In this document: piece by piece, positions 24,566-33,899 of the stretch
How the letters are laid out: every line of letters begins with the position of its first letter
Numbering within the stretch: the first letter of the stretch is position 1
NCBI GenBank assembly: GCA_020630875.1
Contig: JAHDIH010000001.1
Coordinates: 853,093 to 902,224, forward strand
Reading direction: 5' to 3'
From: Deltaproteobacteria bacterium
GTDB taxonomy: Bacteria > Myxococcota_A > Polyangia > Haliangiales > Haliangiaceae
Length of the DNA: 49,132 nt
Notes under the pieces: generated by a model
What the model was told of the DNA's origin: nothing
Seen by the model: the letters and a program-made list of their open reading frames with translations, nothing else
Databases searched by the model: none
Program-made: the position numbers and the translations under genes

Positions 24566-26108
24566 CCAGTAGCTGATACGGCTCAGGGATATTTTCTGTG
24601 ATCCTACCGTCTGCCGGAACTTGCTGGCTTACTACAATGTAGACTACCCCCTTGGTGGACCAGCGGGCCGTTACATCTTCACCAGACTCACCAATTTTAT
24701 CAGCGAGTTTTTTTTCGTCATGGTCGACTACGGTGAGGTGCAGTCGAATGTTGGGGATGCCAGAGACCGTTACCTTAGCCTGGGGCAGGATTCGTCGTAG
24801 TAGATAGTAGTCCGTGTCGGGTCTGTTATCGCTAATTTTGCTTCCGAAGTAAGCCTCTATTGGAACCTCTGGTGTTACGACGGTCGCACTACTTCCACTG
24901 TTATTCGGTTCGTGTTCTACGGTACGCGGCCCCTCCGCTTTTGGTGGCTTTAGAAAGTAGTAGCCAAACCCTGCAACACTGGCTAGAAGAAGTGAAACGA
25001 ATCCCGCAACGTACCATTGCCGCCGTTTTAGTTTGCGCTCAAAATCCTCTAAGTCCGATCGTTTAAGCTGTTTGTCATTGATGGTTGGTGCGGCATCGTA
25101 AGATTCGCTGGTTGGTTTTCTACCGGTAGTCGCGAGAGCGTGTTCAACTGCTTCGGACAGCGCGTCTGCGCTAGAGTAACGCTCACTAGGATTTTTGGCC
25201 ATCGCTCGAGTAAGCACTGGCTCTAGTTGGATTAGATTAGCGTCAAGGTGCTTTTGTATGGTTAGTGGGGGCACTCCGTCGCTAAGATGTTTGGTAAGAA
25301 TGCCAACAGGACTGTTGGCATTGAACGGATAAGTTCCAGATAGCACGCGGTACATCGTGGCTCCGAGGGAATAGACGTCAGTCTGCGGAGTAATCCGCTC
25401 TCCCTTTATCTGTTCCGGTGCCATAAAGTAAGGAGTCCCTACGATCAAACCACTTTCGGTCGCTGATGACTCTGCCGATGATTTCTGTTGAAGCTTGGCG
25501 AGCCCAAAATCAACGACCTTCACAAAGTGCCCCCCCCGACTGTTCGAGGTCACTAGAATGTTCTCGGGCTTAATGTCTCTGTGGACGATCCCTTGATTGT
25601 GAGCTTCACTTAGTGCCAAGCACGTTTGACGTATGATCGAGCGGAAATCAGACACGTTTATTGGTTCGTTATCGCAACGAATTTCCAAATCAGAGCCCTG
25701 AATTAGTTCCATGATAAGGAACAAGTTCCCGTCGGTGATCCCAAAGTCAAAAACTTGCACAATATTGGGATGGGTCATCGTCGAAATAGCTGCTGCTTCT
25801 TGACGAAATCTTTTTACTACCACGGGATTCGAGGCGAGATCCTGGCGGAGCACCTTCATTGCCGCAAATTTTCCCAAACGCTCGTGACGTACGCGATACA
25901 CCGCCCCCATCCCACCTTTGCCTATCAGCTCCAACACACGATAGCGATCATCGATGAGTTGGCCCTCCCACTTCCCTGGTTCGAGCTGAGAGGTGGCTCC
26001 TCGGCCCATAGACGCTCCGCATTGACCGCAGACCTGCGGTAGCACATCGTAAATCGACGGGCAGGAAGGGCAGGCGTAACGAAACGGCACATCCCACAAT
26101 AAGCCCAA
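24528..26108 (-). CDS. Membrane Ser/Thr kinase with N-terminal zinc ribbon
   Basis: A 526-residue kinase. An N-terminal zinc ribbon (CPSCPS, then CGQCGAS, residues 13-32) precedes a complete kinase domain: GKGGMGAVY (about 63), AMKVL, HRDIKPEN (about 175), DFGLAK and FMAPEQI. A single TM helix (about 367-388) follows, then an extracytoplasmic domain of about 140 residues with a pre-peptidase-C-like style (EHEPNNSGSSATVV, DTDYYLL). The architecture suggests a receptor kinase sensing something outside the inner membrane. The start is uncertain: TTG at 26108 is the furthest normal start after an upstream stop, while AGGAG lies 17 nt away and sits better for an ATC codon at 26117. It is divergent from the polymer locus. 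Confidence 0.88.
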   Translation of the reverse strand: MGLLWDVPFRYACPSCPSIYDVLPQVCGQCGASMGRGATSQLEPGKWEGQLIDDRYRVLELIGKGGMGAVYRVRHERLGKFAAMKVLRQDLASNPVVVKRFRQEAAAISTMTHPNIVQVFDFGITDGNLFLIMELIQGSDLEIRCDNEPINVSDFRSIIRQTCLALSEAHNQGIVHRDIKPENILVTSNSRGGHFVKVVDFGLAKLQQKSSAESSATESGLIVGTPYFMAPEQIKGERITPQTDVYSLGATMYRVLSGTYPFNANSPVGILTKHLSDGVPPLTIQKHLDANLIQLEPVLTRAMAKNPSERYSSADALSEAVEHALATTGRKPTSESYDAAPTINDKQLKRSDLEDFERKLKRRQWYVAGFVSLLLASVAGFGYYFLKPPKAEGPRTVEHEPNNSGSSATVVTPEVPIEAYFGSKISDNRPDTDYYLLRRILPQAKVTVSGIPNIRLHLTVVDHDEKKLADKIGESGEDVTARWSTKGVVYIVVSQQVPADGRITENIPEPYQLLVTPEQETLLQTQ

Positions 26109-26170
26109 GTGGACGATGGGTCAAACTCCTAATAATAAAGAGATATTGTTAAGAATAGCGCTCATCTAGC

Positions 26171-26200
26171 TTGCTGGGCCGTTATTTGTTTTCATATAAT
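26171..26200 (+). promoter_or_regulatory. Promoter of the pgs-like operon, probably leaderless
   Basis: TTGCTG (26171-26176), an 18-nt spacer and a perfect TATAAT (26195-26200) lie 8 nt before the ATG at 26209. An ATG at 26202 is out of frame with the gene. Confidence 0.55.
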
Positions 26201-26208
26201 GATGGTCG

Positions 26209-28137
26209 ATGGGGTGGGACCGAAAAACTGGTAAGCCAGTTTGGACGGGCGAATGGTTTACCATCGTCTTTTTGATCGGAGGAGTAATACTCTCCGTTGC
26301 CGCCATTCGTTCACTTGGTGTCGATAGTGCGGTTAACTCGACTTTCGTGTCTCACTACTACGCTGTCCGAGGAGTTCCCGAAAAGGCTCCCAATATCGTT
26401 TTTGTATCGGAAGACGTTCCCACCAATCAGCTGTTTGAACAAGTATTGGCAGCTGGTCCCAAAATGGTCGTTTCGCTCATTGGTGGAAATATTGATCACC
26501 CTAACTTTGTTTCTCAACCACCTGGGGCTGCACTACCGGTGCAGTACGGTGACTCGGCACGAGTAGAATGGGTTCCGTTCTATTCTCTCGCGGGAAAGTC
26601 CGCGATTGCCGTCGCGGCTGAACGCATGGGAGTTACTACTCAAAGCAAAGGGGTGCGCGTCAACTATGGTGTCGAACCGCTGCCTACCGTGTCTGGCTCC
26701 CAAATTTTGGAGCGCAAAGTACCGGTAACTATTTTTAGTGGACGAGTCGTGGTAATTGGCACCGGTAGGATCTCCGGAGCTCATGAGTTGATGACTCCGC
26801 TTGGCGCTATGTCTAGTGCGAAAATACATACTCACGCACTTGCCACACTTCAGAGTGGCAAGGAGATAGATGTCATTGCAACGAGTATGGTCTGGGCTGG
26901 CATCGTATTGCTTACCGTAATCGCTTTTTGGTTTTCCACTTGGATTCGACCTAGTTTCGTACTCCCATTTTTTGTCGCGTTTTGTGGAGGGCAACTGGTT
27001 TTAGGTTATTTAGTGTTTTCATGGCATCAGTTGGTTCTGCCTGTTTCGAGTTGGATTCTTGCGATGGTCGGCGGAGGGCTGGTTAGTTTTGTGCATGAAC
27101 GCATTAACCTTGCTGCTTACCTTGGGGAAAAGGTAGCGAAAGCGGAACACAATAAACTCGTACTTTCTGCTGCAGAGGCTCTCGACGTCGACAGGTCCGA
27201 CGACTGGGAGCGGTTCGCGCGGCAATCTTCGATGCTCGTTGATTTCAAAAGTGCGGTGGTGGCACGTTTGCCACGAAATGAGTACCACCTGAACTTCGAA
27301 GCTTTCGCCAACATGGACAACGAACACGTCAATGAAAGACGTCGTGATCTAAGACGTAGTCCTTATCGAACCGCGTATTTGCTGGCTAGGCCGCAGTGGT
27401 CTGAGCGGCAGTTTATGAAGGATGAATCTCTGCGAACGCTGCTTGTTCCACTTTCCGCGCTAGGACGGGTCTTTGGCTTTTGGATTCTAAACTTTGAGCA
27501 AGACCGACGCATTAGCGAAAGAGAGATAGGACTTATTTCTAACTTGGCATCGGAGTTTTCCAAGGAAATGGAGCGTCGACGGACGGATGGGGTTTTAGTT
27601 AACAACAGCTTTTTGGGCGGCGGAAAACAAAAGTTAATCATGGGAGCGAAAAAACTCCAGCAGAGCGCGGATTCTGCCCTTGGTCGTTTTCGTGATGTTT
27701 CCCAGGTCTTTGAATCTCAAGCGTCCCCCGCACTGTACGCAAACCTTTGGGGAGACGTAATTTCTGTCAACCTGTCGATGCGTTACCTTCTAGAAGAAAC
27801 TCAAAATCAAGACTTGGGCGACGTGGAGCTAGTCACCTACTTGCGACGACTTACTGGAAAAAGCATGGATAGTATTCGCCTGCAGCTCAGAAAACTACTT
27901 CATGATCGGATTCCGATAGCGTACACCAAAGCCGAAAACAATGAGGGGCAGAGTCTTGGAGTCATCGTTGTTTCTTTGCATGTGGGTGACGTTGCCGTGG
28001 ATGGGGTTTCTGTCGCGAATGGTTTTGTAGTGTCGGTATCCCCTGAAGTTAGCCAGCTTGGACCCAAGAGGATTCGGCAGAGGCCGAAGAAATCAAGCCT
28101 TGTGGTACTCGAAGGCGCCAAAGAGAAAAGGAAGTGA
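26209..28137 (+). CDS. CHASE2-domain membrane sensor without enzymatic output
   Basis: A 642-residue membrane protein. One TM (about 18-36), an extracytoplasmic CHASE2 domain (about 40-225; VRVNYGVEP, then GRVVVIGTGRISGAHE, TPLG and HTHALATL) and three closely spaced TM helices (about 226-300) are typical of CHASE2 receptors. The cytoplasmic part has a coiled coil (EKVAKAEHNKLVL), a GAF-like region (about 330-460) and a PAS-like stretch (YANLWGDVISVNLSMRYLL). No kinase, cyclase or GGDEF/EAL domain is present. It is the first gene of the polymer operon and overlaps the next gene by 4 nt (GTGA). It probably senses an envelope signal and regulates the synthase by contact. Confidence 0.85.
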   Translation: MGWDRKTGKPVWTGEWFTIVFLIGGVILSVAAIRSLGVDSAVNSTFVSHYYAVRGVPEKAPNIVFVSEDVPTNQLFEQVLAAGPKMVVSLIGGNIDHPNFVSQPPGAALPVQYGDSARVEWVPFYSLAGKSAIAVAAERMGVTTQSKGVRVNYGVEPLPTVSGSQILERKVPVTIFSGRVVVIGTGRISGAHELMTPLGAMSSAKIHTHALATLQSGKEIDVIATSMVWAGIVLLTVIAFWFSTWIRPSFVLPFFVAFCGGQLVLGYLVFSWHQLVLPVSSWILAMVGGGLVSFVHERINLAAYLGEKVAKAEHNKLVLSAAEALDVDRSDDWERFARQSSMLVDFKSAVVARLPRNEYHLNFEAFANMDNEHVNERRRDLRRSPYRTAYLLARPQWSERQFMKDESLRTLLVPLSALGRVFGFWILNFEQDRRISEREIGLISNLASEFSKEMERRRTDGVLVNNSFLGGGKQKLIMGAKKLQQSADSALGRFRDVSQVFESQASPALYANLWGDVISVNLSMRYLLEETQNQDLGDVELVTYLRRLTGKSMDSIRLQLRKLLHDRIPIAYTKAENNEGQSLGVIVVSLHVGDVAVDGVSVANGFVVSVSPEVSQLGPKRIRQRPKKSSLVVLEGAKEKRK

Positions 28138-31049
28138 CGAGTCAGACGATCCTAGATGTGTTGCCACATCACGGTCTTGATCAGTCGATTCTGATTGCGG
28201 TTTTGATTGGAGTCTTGCTTCAGGCTCTTATGACAGAGGCCTACGGCTGGGTGTTCGTCGGACTCGTAGTCCCTGGATATTTAGCTTCTCTTTTTGCCGT
28301 GCTTCCACAGGCGGCTACAGCCGTTTGCATTGAAGCATTCATTACCTATGCCATCGCAAAAGTAGTTTCAGATGTAGTTGCAGGGGCTGATTCTTGGAAC
28401 CGAGCTTTTGGACGAGATCGTTTCTTTTTAATCGTGGCGGTGAGCATCTTGGTGCGCCAAGTTTCTGAACTTTGGCTGTTACCTTCCATCGCTCCGCTTG
28501 TAGATGAACTTTTTGATGTCGCTTGGTCAAACGATCGTAGTTTTTCTAGTATCGGTTTGGTACTTGTACCCTTGGTTGCCAACATGTTCTGGAAAGTCGG
28601 TTGGCTACGGGGAAGCGTGCAAGTAGCAACGCCGGTTGTAATCACTTACCTGATTTTAACGGTAATACTTTTGCCGTACACCAATCTTTCCTTTAGTTCT
28701 CTAGAGCTGACGTACGAAGACGTAGCTTTGGACTTTCTTGCATCCCCCAAAGCGTACATTTTACTTTTGGTAGGAGCTTACTTTTCAGCGAGGGCCAATC
28801 TGGTCTACGGCTGGGACTTTAACGGTATTTTAGTTCCATCTTTGTTAGCGTTGACTTGGGTTAATCCCTCCCTGACCGTCAACACTTTGGCAGAGGCTTT
28901 CGTTCTTTATTGGATTGCCAAAGTTTTTTTTGCTTTGCCTCCGGTAAGGCAAGCCAACATGGAAGGCCCGCGAAAGGTTTTGGCCGTGTTTCTTTTAGCA
29001 TTTGCCGCCAAGTACGTTCTTTCGATTCTTCTCGGGGTGTTGATGCCCTCGGTGCGAATCTCAGAAGTTTGGGGGTTTGGATACGTCTTGACTAGCTTGC
29101 TTGTGGTAAAGATGTTGCAAAAGAACTCGGTAGTTCGGGTGATGTTACCTACCGTTCTTATTTCACTGATGGCGTTCGTGGTGGGCACTACCATTGGTCT
29201 TTGTTTGGAGTGGGTAGCTCCCAAACGAGAAACCATCGAAAGAGTAGATCCTACTCCTGCACCCGCAACCAAAGAGCTCCTCAACAGTGAAGATGGGGTG
29301 GTGGAGTACGCTCTGGCGAAAGCTCTTTATCAGCAACGCCCACAGTTTTCAGGTGCGTTTTATGGAAGGAACGCGAAGATGTGGCGTCAGTTTGAAGCGG
29401 GGGTTGTCACTAATTCTTTGCTTTCCAAAATTGGAGTTAGAAAAATTGCTCTTAGTGACGGTACGTTCGCATTGGCTGAGCAGGAGGAGCACATGCGATC
29501 TGTACTTGGTGTTGATACAGCAATAAGAAGGACAAGTGGTAGTGGTGTGACTTTCGTTATTTCTCATCCCAAACGTAGTCCCCTAGCAGCATTGTATGCG
29601 GGGTGGGGGTGTCAGCACTTTCAGTGTAAGGGAGTTCTTTGGGCTGGTACCGATTCGAATGAAGCAGCGTTGCATAAATCGTCGATTGTTAATCTAAAAA
29701 ACAAGGTTGCGGTAGAAGTCAGCAGAAATCTATCAGGTACAAAGGCCGTGTTAATTTCACCAATAACCCTGCCAGAGGGGATAGACGTTTCGAGAATTTG
29801 GCCGTTTGAAGTAGAGGTTGTTTTTGAAAGAGGCCGAAGTCACATGACGCTGCAGGTTTCTAACTCTGGACTCGAGGCTGCTTTGCGTTCTGTGTCAGAC
29901 CATCCCACCGAAACTACCGTCGAGCCAGTTCGCCTGTGGTTGGAGTCTCAGTTTTCGGGCGTGCGACGGGATAGATGGCGTACACGTTCTCAGAGTCTCA
30001 TCGCCTATCAGCGTCCATCACAATCGGAATTGATAGCGATCGACAATGTTACCAAGTCATTCTTGGACGCTAGTGACGAAAACGTAAGCGTCGTCGATCG
30101 ACGGGCAAGAGCTGTGGGACTAAAAGTTATGAAGTTTCCTAATGGCGTACGGGGCTTGGTACCGGTTCATCCAAGCCACCGCTGGTTTTACGTATTTGTA
30201 GCCCCCAAAGGGCAAGACGCGGTGACTGCCGCACGGCCACTTCGCGGCGGAGGCACTTGGAGGCTTGCGGTGGAGTGGTGGCAGCAATCGCAAACGAGAA
30301 TCTTAGCGTTAGATGCTGGAACTCGATTTACGGATTTGGACTGGCGGTTAGATGCTTTGCAGCCTGGTGGTGCGTCAACTCCTTTGCACGCCGCTTTGCA
30401 AGCGATTCATCGGCACCTCGGGGGGCAACGAGTGTTTCACTTGTTGCCAAGAAAAGGGTACGAGGCCTCGCTCGCCGATGTGGTTCTCGGTAGCAGTGGT
30501 GAGTCCGTGGCAACCCCCCCATCCTTTGTCTCCGCGCTGGCAGAGAACTGGGGGGTGGCGTATGCTACGCAGGATTTCGCAACGAGGACAGAGAAAGGGA
30601 ACTACCAGCCGATCATGCAGTACGCCACGGTTTTTCCCAGTGCTACGCACTTCAGCGTGAGAGTGTCACGTCGATTGGTCGAACATGGCCGTTTAAAAAC
30701 TCGTGACAACGAGTACTTTTCATCCCTCGGTATTGCTCCTTCTGCTGAGAAGTTTTCAGCGCTTCATTTGGGGGAAACCGCGAGCGTCCCCGAATTCGCA
30801 AAGGACTTCATTGAAGCGACGGCGTTATTTAGTCAAACTAACGATCCCTTTTGGTTACGTAGGATTACCTCACAAGGAACAGTTGTGGTGAATGAGGGCC
30901 GGGTAGCGTCACTTTTGCAGAAGGAAGGCTGGCGGATTTCTGTGATGTGGACTCCGAAACCCACAGCGTGCGAAACAGGGCTTGCAATCGATGCCGCACT
31001 TGCTACCAATTGCAGCATCATTGCAACTAAGGAGCAACGTGACCTTTAA
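28134..31049 (+). CDS. Tandem-duplicated PgsC-like membrane protein
   Basis: A 971-residue protein whose first about 365 residues hold two PgsC/CapC-like units: one near residues 25-90 (LMTEAYGWVFVGLVVPGYLASL and FITYAIAKVV) and one near 218-280 (VYGWDFNGILVPSLLALTW and FVLYWIAKVF). PgsC in Bacillus is about 150 residues with one unit and is an essential membrane part of poly-gamma-glutamate synthase. The remaining about 600 residues are soluble-looking (ALDAGTRFTDLDW, LLPRKGYEASLADVV) and match no family I can name. GTG start overlaps the CHASE2 gene (GTGA); the 3' end overlaps the next gene by 11 nt. Duplication plus the extra domain is unusual. Confidence 0.85.
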   Translation: MTSQTILDVLPHHGLDQSILIAVLIGVLLQALMTEAYGWVFVGLVVPGYLASLFAVLPQAATAVCIEAFITYAIAKVVSDVVAGADSWNRAFGRDRFFLIVAVSILVRQVSELWLLPSIAPLVDELFDVAWSNDRSFSSIGLVLVPLVANMFWKVGWLRGSVQVATPVVITYLILTVILLPYTNLSFSSLELTYEDVALDFLASPKAYILLLVGAYFSARANLVYGWDFNGILVPSLLALTWVNPSLTVNTLAEAFVLYWIAKVFFALPPVRQANMEGPRKVLAVFLLAFAAKYVLSILLGVLMPSVRISEVWGFGYVLTSLLVVKMLQKNSVVRVMLPTVLISLMAFVVGTTIGLCLEWVAPKRETIERVDPTPAPATKELLNSEDGVVEYALAKALYQQRPQFSGAFYGRNAKMWRQFEAGVVTNSLLSKIGVRKIALSDGTFALAEQEEHMRSVLGVDTAIRRTSGSGVTFVISHPKRSPLAALYAGWGCQHFQCKGVLWAGTDSNEAALHKSSIVNLKNKVAVEVSRNLSGTKAVLISPITLPEGIDVSRIWPFEVEVVFERGRSHMTLQVSNSGLEAALRSVSDHPTETTVEPVRLWLESQFSGVRRDRWRTRSQSLIAYQRPSQSELIAIDNVTKSFLDASDENVSVVDRRARAVGLKVMKFPNGVRGLVPVHPSHRWFYVFVAPKGQDAVTAARPLRGGGTWRLAVEWWQQSQTRILALDAGTRFTDLDWRLDALQPGGASTPLHAALQAIHRHLGGQRVFHLLPRKGYEASLADVVLGSSGESVATPPSFVSALAENWGVAYATQDFATRTEKGNYQPIMQYATVFPSATHFSVRVSRRLVEHGRLKTRDNEYFSSLGIAPSAEKFSALHLGETASVPEFAKDFIEATALFSQTNDPFWLRRITSQGTVVVNEGRVASLLQKEGWRISVMWTPKPTACETGLAIDAALATNCSIIATKEQRDL

Positions 31050-33066
31050 GAAGGTAAGATCGGTGCTTGGTTACCTAACCACGCTACTCGCCTTTGCTGG
31101 GATTCTCTCCGTTGCTGCGTTCTATGGAAAACGGCAAACGGGGCCGCAAGTGGAACGTTTGGCCATGTACAAAATTGGAAACGGTAAAGACGTGTCGTTG
31201 CTTCTGCAGCAAGGACAAGATGAGTTGCGAATTCATTCTCATGCGGTGATGTCGAGTTTTCAATCGAGTGCTTCTTATTCGCTAAATTTCAAGTTCAAAA
31301 ATAAGAATGGGCAGCAGATTTGGAGCCGCGATATTGCTCTTAAAGCAGACTCTGGATGGCATAAGCGTAATGACCGGTGGCGCAATGCCTACCTCCAGGA
31401 CAGCGACCAGATCGTCACAAATGAACGAGTTACCCGCATCTCTCTTCCAAAATTCGAGGACGAAGGTACCCTGGTTGTTTCGTGTTCTGGACAAGATGCC
31501 GTGTTGGTTAGATTATACGAAGTGCAGACACGCTCGGCATCCGCGCTCGCGCTCGCGTTGAAGGCGAGTAAATCTTCTAACTCGCGAATTTGGTCTAAGA
31601 CCGTGATTGACTGGGATATGTTATCTCCCGCGCGGCAAGCTCAAGCCCTTCGTGTGGGCTCCAAGAGGTTGGCGGCAGAGGGGCAGTCCGGGATCGACTT
31701 CGAAACCGCGACGCTTTACTTTTCAGGGTATTGGGAGCCTGTTCAACTGCAGAGAAGAGGATTGCAGGTCACGAGTTTGCGACCTTTAGCCCTGCAACTG
31801 TCGGGTAAAGCAAAGTTCCTAACTCCTGAAGGAGGGGACGACGTTACAGTTCGAAAGCGTAACGTAGACGTGGATCTTGAACGCTGGGTTGAAGCGGACG
31901 GACAGCATAGCTTTTGGCTTACTTCTCAAGAAGAAGACGTTGCTTCTGTGGATGGTGAGTTCTCCGAGCAAACGACGCTGACGTACCCCTATCGCTCTGA
32001 AGCGGCCTACATGATAGACGATGAAAGGTTTATTACCTACAGTACAAAAGGTAGCAAGGAGCTGGTTTTCTCCGCATGGGGAGCATCAGAGCGCAGAAAC
32101 AGGGTTGTAGTTAGAAGTGGGGATAAACTTTTGCACGTGGAAGAGTTGAAGACCCAAGTGGATTCCACCAATTACGCAGAGGGCGTTCATCAAAAAATAC
32201 TACCTTTAAGCAAGCCTAGCTTTTTCACGGTCAAGGTCTCTGAGAATACTGAGGAAATAACCTTGTTGAGCGATGGGCCACTTTTGATATCGGCCGCGTA
32301 CTTGGGGAGTGACGTAATTAGCAAACATAAAGCTCTGCCGCTTGAGCGCCAGCTCCATGTCCGCGATGGCAGACGGTACATCGTGAGGGAGTTCGCGTTA
32401 GAAAAGCGAAGGAGGCTTACTCGGCGCTCGATCGTTCCGACGAAGGGGGGAAGGCAATCTCCTGTAATGAGAGAGGTGGCACGGGTCAGCATCAGCGCGG
32501 ACGTTTCGGGCCAAGAGCTCGTCGCACGTGGCAGCCGCATGTCTTTTACAGTCAACGGTCCTAGAGAAAGTATTGTTTCTAAGCGAGTGCAAGTTGTCTC
32601 GGGCGAAGCCATCGCATTCCAACGGCCAATCGAAAGGGTCGGGCAAAAGTACTACGTTCCCACGAAAAAAGGTGCAACGTACAAAATCGTTGGTCCTGAA
32701 GGAGCCAAACTAACCGCGCGGGGGGTTGACTGGCGCACTCCACAAAAGCGAAGAGCGTTGACCGTAAGCGAAGTGACCGCGGCATCGCCGCTCGTTTTTT
32801 CGGTCACTCCGGACGTTACTACCTTTGTACTCAGCTACTACAGCACGCCAAGTTCGCCGCCGCCCAAAATTGAGCTTGTGATTGGCGACGTGGTTAAGAC
32901 GCTGTCAATGAAGCCCTTCTCTCCAAAACTTCAGGGAGACGTTTCGCTAGACAAGTCGGCGACGATGTTGAGGGGATGGGTTGTGGAGCTACCATCCTAC
33001 AGGACCGGGACCGTAGTAAGGGTGAAGGCTTCCACAGGTTGGGGCTATGGGGAGATACTACAGTGA
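31039..33066 (+). CDS. Single-TM periplasmic beta-rich protein of the pgs-like locus
   Basis: A 675-residue protein, not recognised. An N-terminal TM/signal anchor (LTTLLAFAGILSVAAF, about residues 12-28) leads into a long beta-rich periplasmic part. Repeated beta-sandwich-like modules are suggested: one segment (FFTVKVSENTEEITLLSDGP) closely parallels one in the downstream 1348-residue protein (FFVAIPKGKKRIDIISDSP). This suggests a periplasmic connector between inner-membrane synthase and outer-membrane pore. GTG at 31039 was chosen because AAGGAG (31029-31034) lies 4 nt upstream, and it overlaps the PgsC-like gene. Its stop overlaps the next start (GTGA). Confidence 0.78.
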   Translation: MTFKKVRSVLGYLTTLLAFAGILSVAAFYGKRQTGPQVERLAMYKIGNGKDVSLLLQQGQDELRIHSHAVMSSFQSSASYSLNFKFKNKNGQQIWSRDIALKADSGWHKRNDRWRNAYLQDSDQIVTNERVTRISLPKFEDEGTLVVSCSGQDAVLVRLYEVQTRSASALALALKASKSSNSRIWSKTVIDWDMLSPARQAQALRVGSKRLAAEGQSGIDFETATLYFSGYWEPVQLQRRGLQVTSLRPLALQLSGKAKFLTPEGGDDVTVRKRNVDVDLERWVEADGQHSFWLTSQEEDVASVDGEFSEQTTLTYPYRSEAAYMIDDERFITYSTKGSKELVFSAWGASERRNRVVVRSGDKLLHVEELKTQVDSTNYAEGVHQKILPLSKPSFFTVKVSENTEEITLLSDGPLLISAAYLGSDVISKHKALPLERQLHVRDGRRYIVREFALEKRRRLTRRSIVPTKGGRQSPVMREVARVSISADVSGQELVARGSRMSFTVNGPRESIVSKRVQVVSGEAIAFQRPIERVGQKYYVPTKKGATYKIVGPEGAKLTARGVDWRTPQKRRALTVSEVTAASPLVFSVTPDVTTFVLSYYSTPSSPPPKIELVIGDVVKTLSMKPFSPKLQGDVSLDKSATMLRGWVVELPSYRTGTVVRVKASTGWGYGEILQ

Positions 33067-33899
33067 GAGGTGCAGTCTTTTTGCTGGTGGTGTGGTTGCT
33101 ACTTTCGTGTGGCCGAACCTCCGATCGCGATCTTGAAAAATTACTGTCCTACATAGAGCACCCTCGAGAGGTCCGCAAGGGTAATCCTGAGGATGGTCTG
33201 GTAGTATCTGCGGCACAGTCCATAGCATCAAACTGTAACGCAAGTCCCAAGCTTCCAGGTGACTACGTTTTGTTTGAGCACATTTTGCGAGGAGAACGAT
33301 TTGTCGTTCTCAGTAGCCATAGTGATGGTGGACACTACGTTTTTCGTTGCAATCACGCTGAGCCTGGCATTCTTCTGCAAGCACCCCATGTGTTTCATGA
33401 CCGCGGAACCGGAGAAATCGCTGTCGGGATATTTTTGGAAGGAGGGCCGGCGTTTCGCGCGCTGTTTATGAATTCTTCCCACCGAGACCAAATGCGAAGA
33501 GGAAGAAAGGTAGACTTGGTGAGACGGAGAAGTCACGTCTTTCACCGCGTTACTGCCGCGTTGTATTCTCCCTCTTTGTCTCTCGTGCAAGTGCATGGTT
33601 TCTCAGAGAGGAAGCATGAAAACGCCGGGGACTTGATTCTTTCTAACGGCACAGAATTGGTGACCGACAAGGTGATGGAACTAAAAGTGGCGTTGCGGGG
33701 GGCACAAGGAACCGTACACGCTTTTCCTGTCGACGGTTTGAGCCTTGGAGGAACAAAGAATGTACAAGGAGAGTTTTGGAATCGCGGAGAGACTCGTGAC
33801 TTTTTACATTTGGAACTATCTGGGAGGTACAGAAAAAAGCTTCTGAAAGACAAGTCAGAACGACGTTTGCTGATGAACGCCCTGAAAGGTCTGTTGTGA
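33063..33899 (+). CDS. Hydrolase-like lipoprotein, candidate polymer depolymerase
   Basis: A 278-residue lipoprotein with lipobox LLLSC. Three motifs stand out: LLQAPHVFHDRGTGEIA (about residue 100), VQVHGFSERKHE (about 180) and FLHLELSGRYRKKLL (about 253). A His-x-x-His-rich block, an internal HGF and a terminal HLELS are the layout I associate with N-formylglutamate amidohydrolase and poly-gamma-glutamate hydrolase (PghP)-type zinc enzymes; this is from memory and not a measured match. A glutamyl-polymer hydrolase in a PgsBCA-like operon would make sense for release or trimming. GTG overlaps the preceding stop and has GGGGAG 8 nt upstream; the stop overlaps the next start (GTGA). Confidence 0.72.
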   Translation: MRGAVFLLVVWLLLSCGRTSDRDLEKLLSYIEHPREVRKGNPEDGLVVSAAQSIASNCNASPKLPGDYVLFEHILRGERFVVLSSHSDGGHYVFRCNHAEPGILLQAPHVFHDRGTGEIAVGIFLEGGPAFRALFMNSSHRDQMRRGRKVDLVRRRSHVFHRVTAALYSPSLSLVQVHGFSERKHENAGDLILSNGTELVTDKVMELKVALRGAQGTVHAFPVDGLSLGGTKNVQGEFWNRGETRDFLHLELSGRYRKKLLKDKSERRLLMNALKGLL

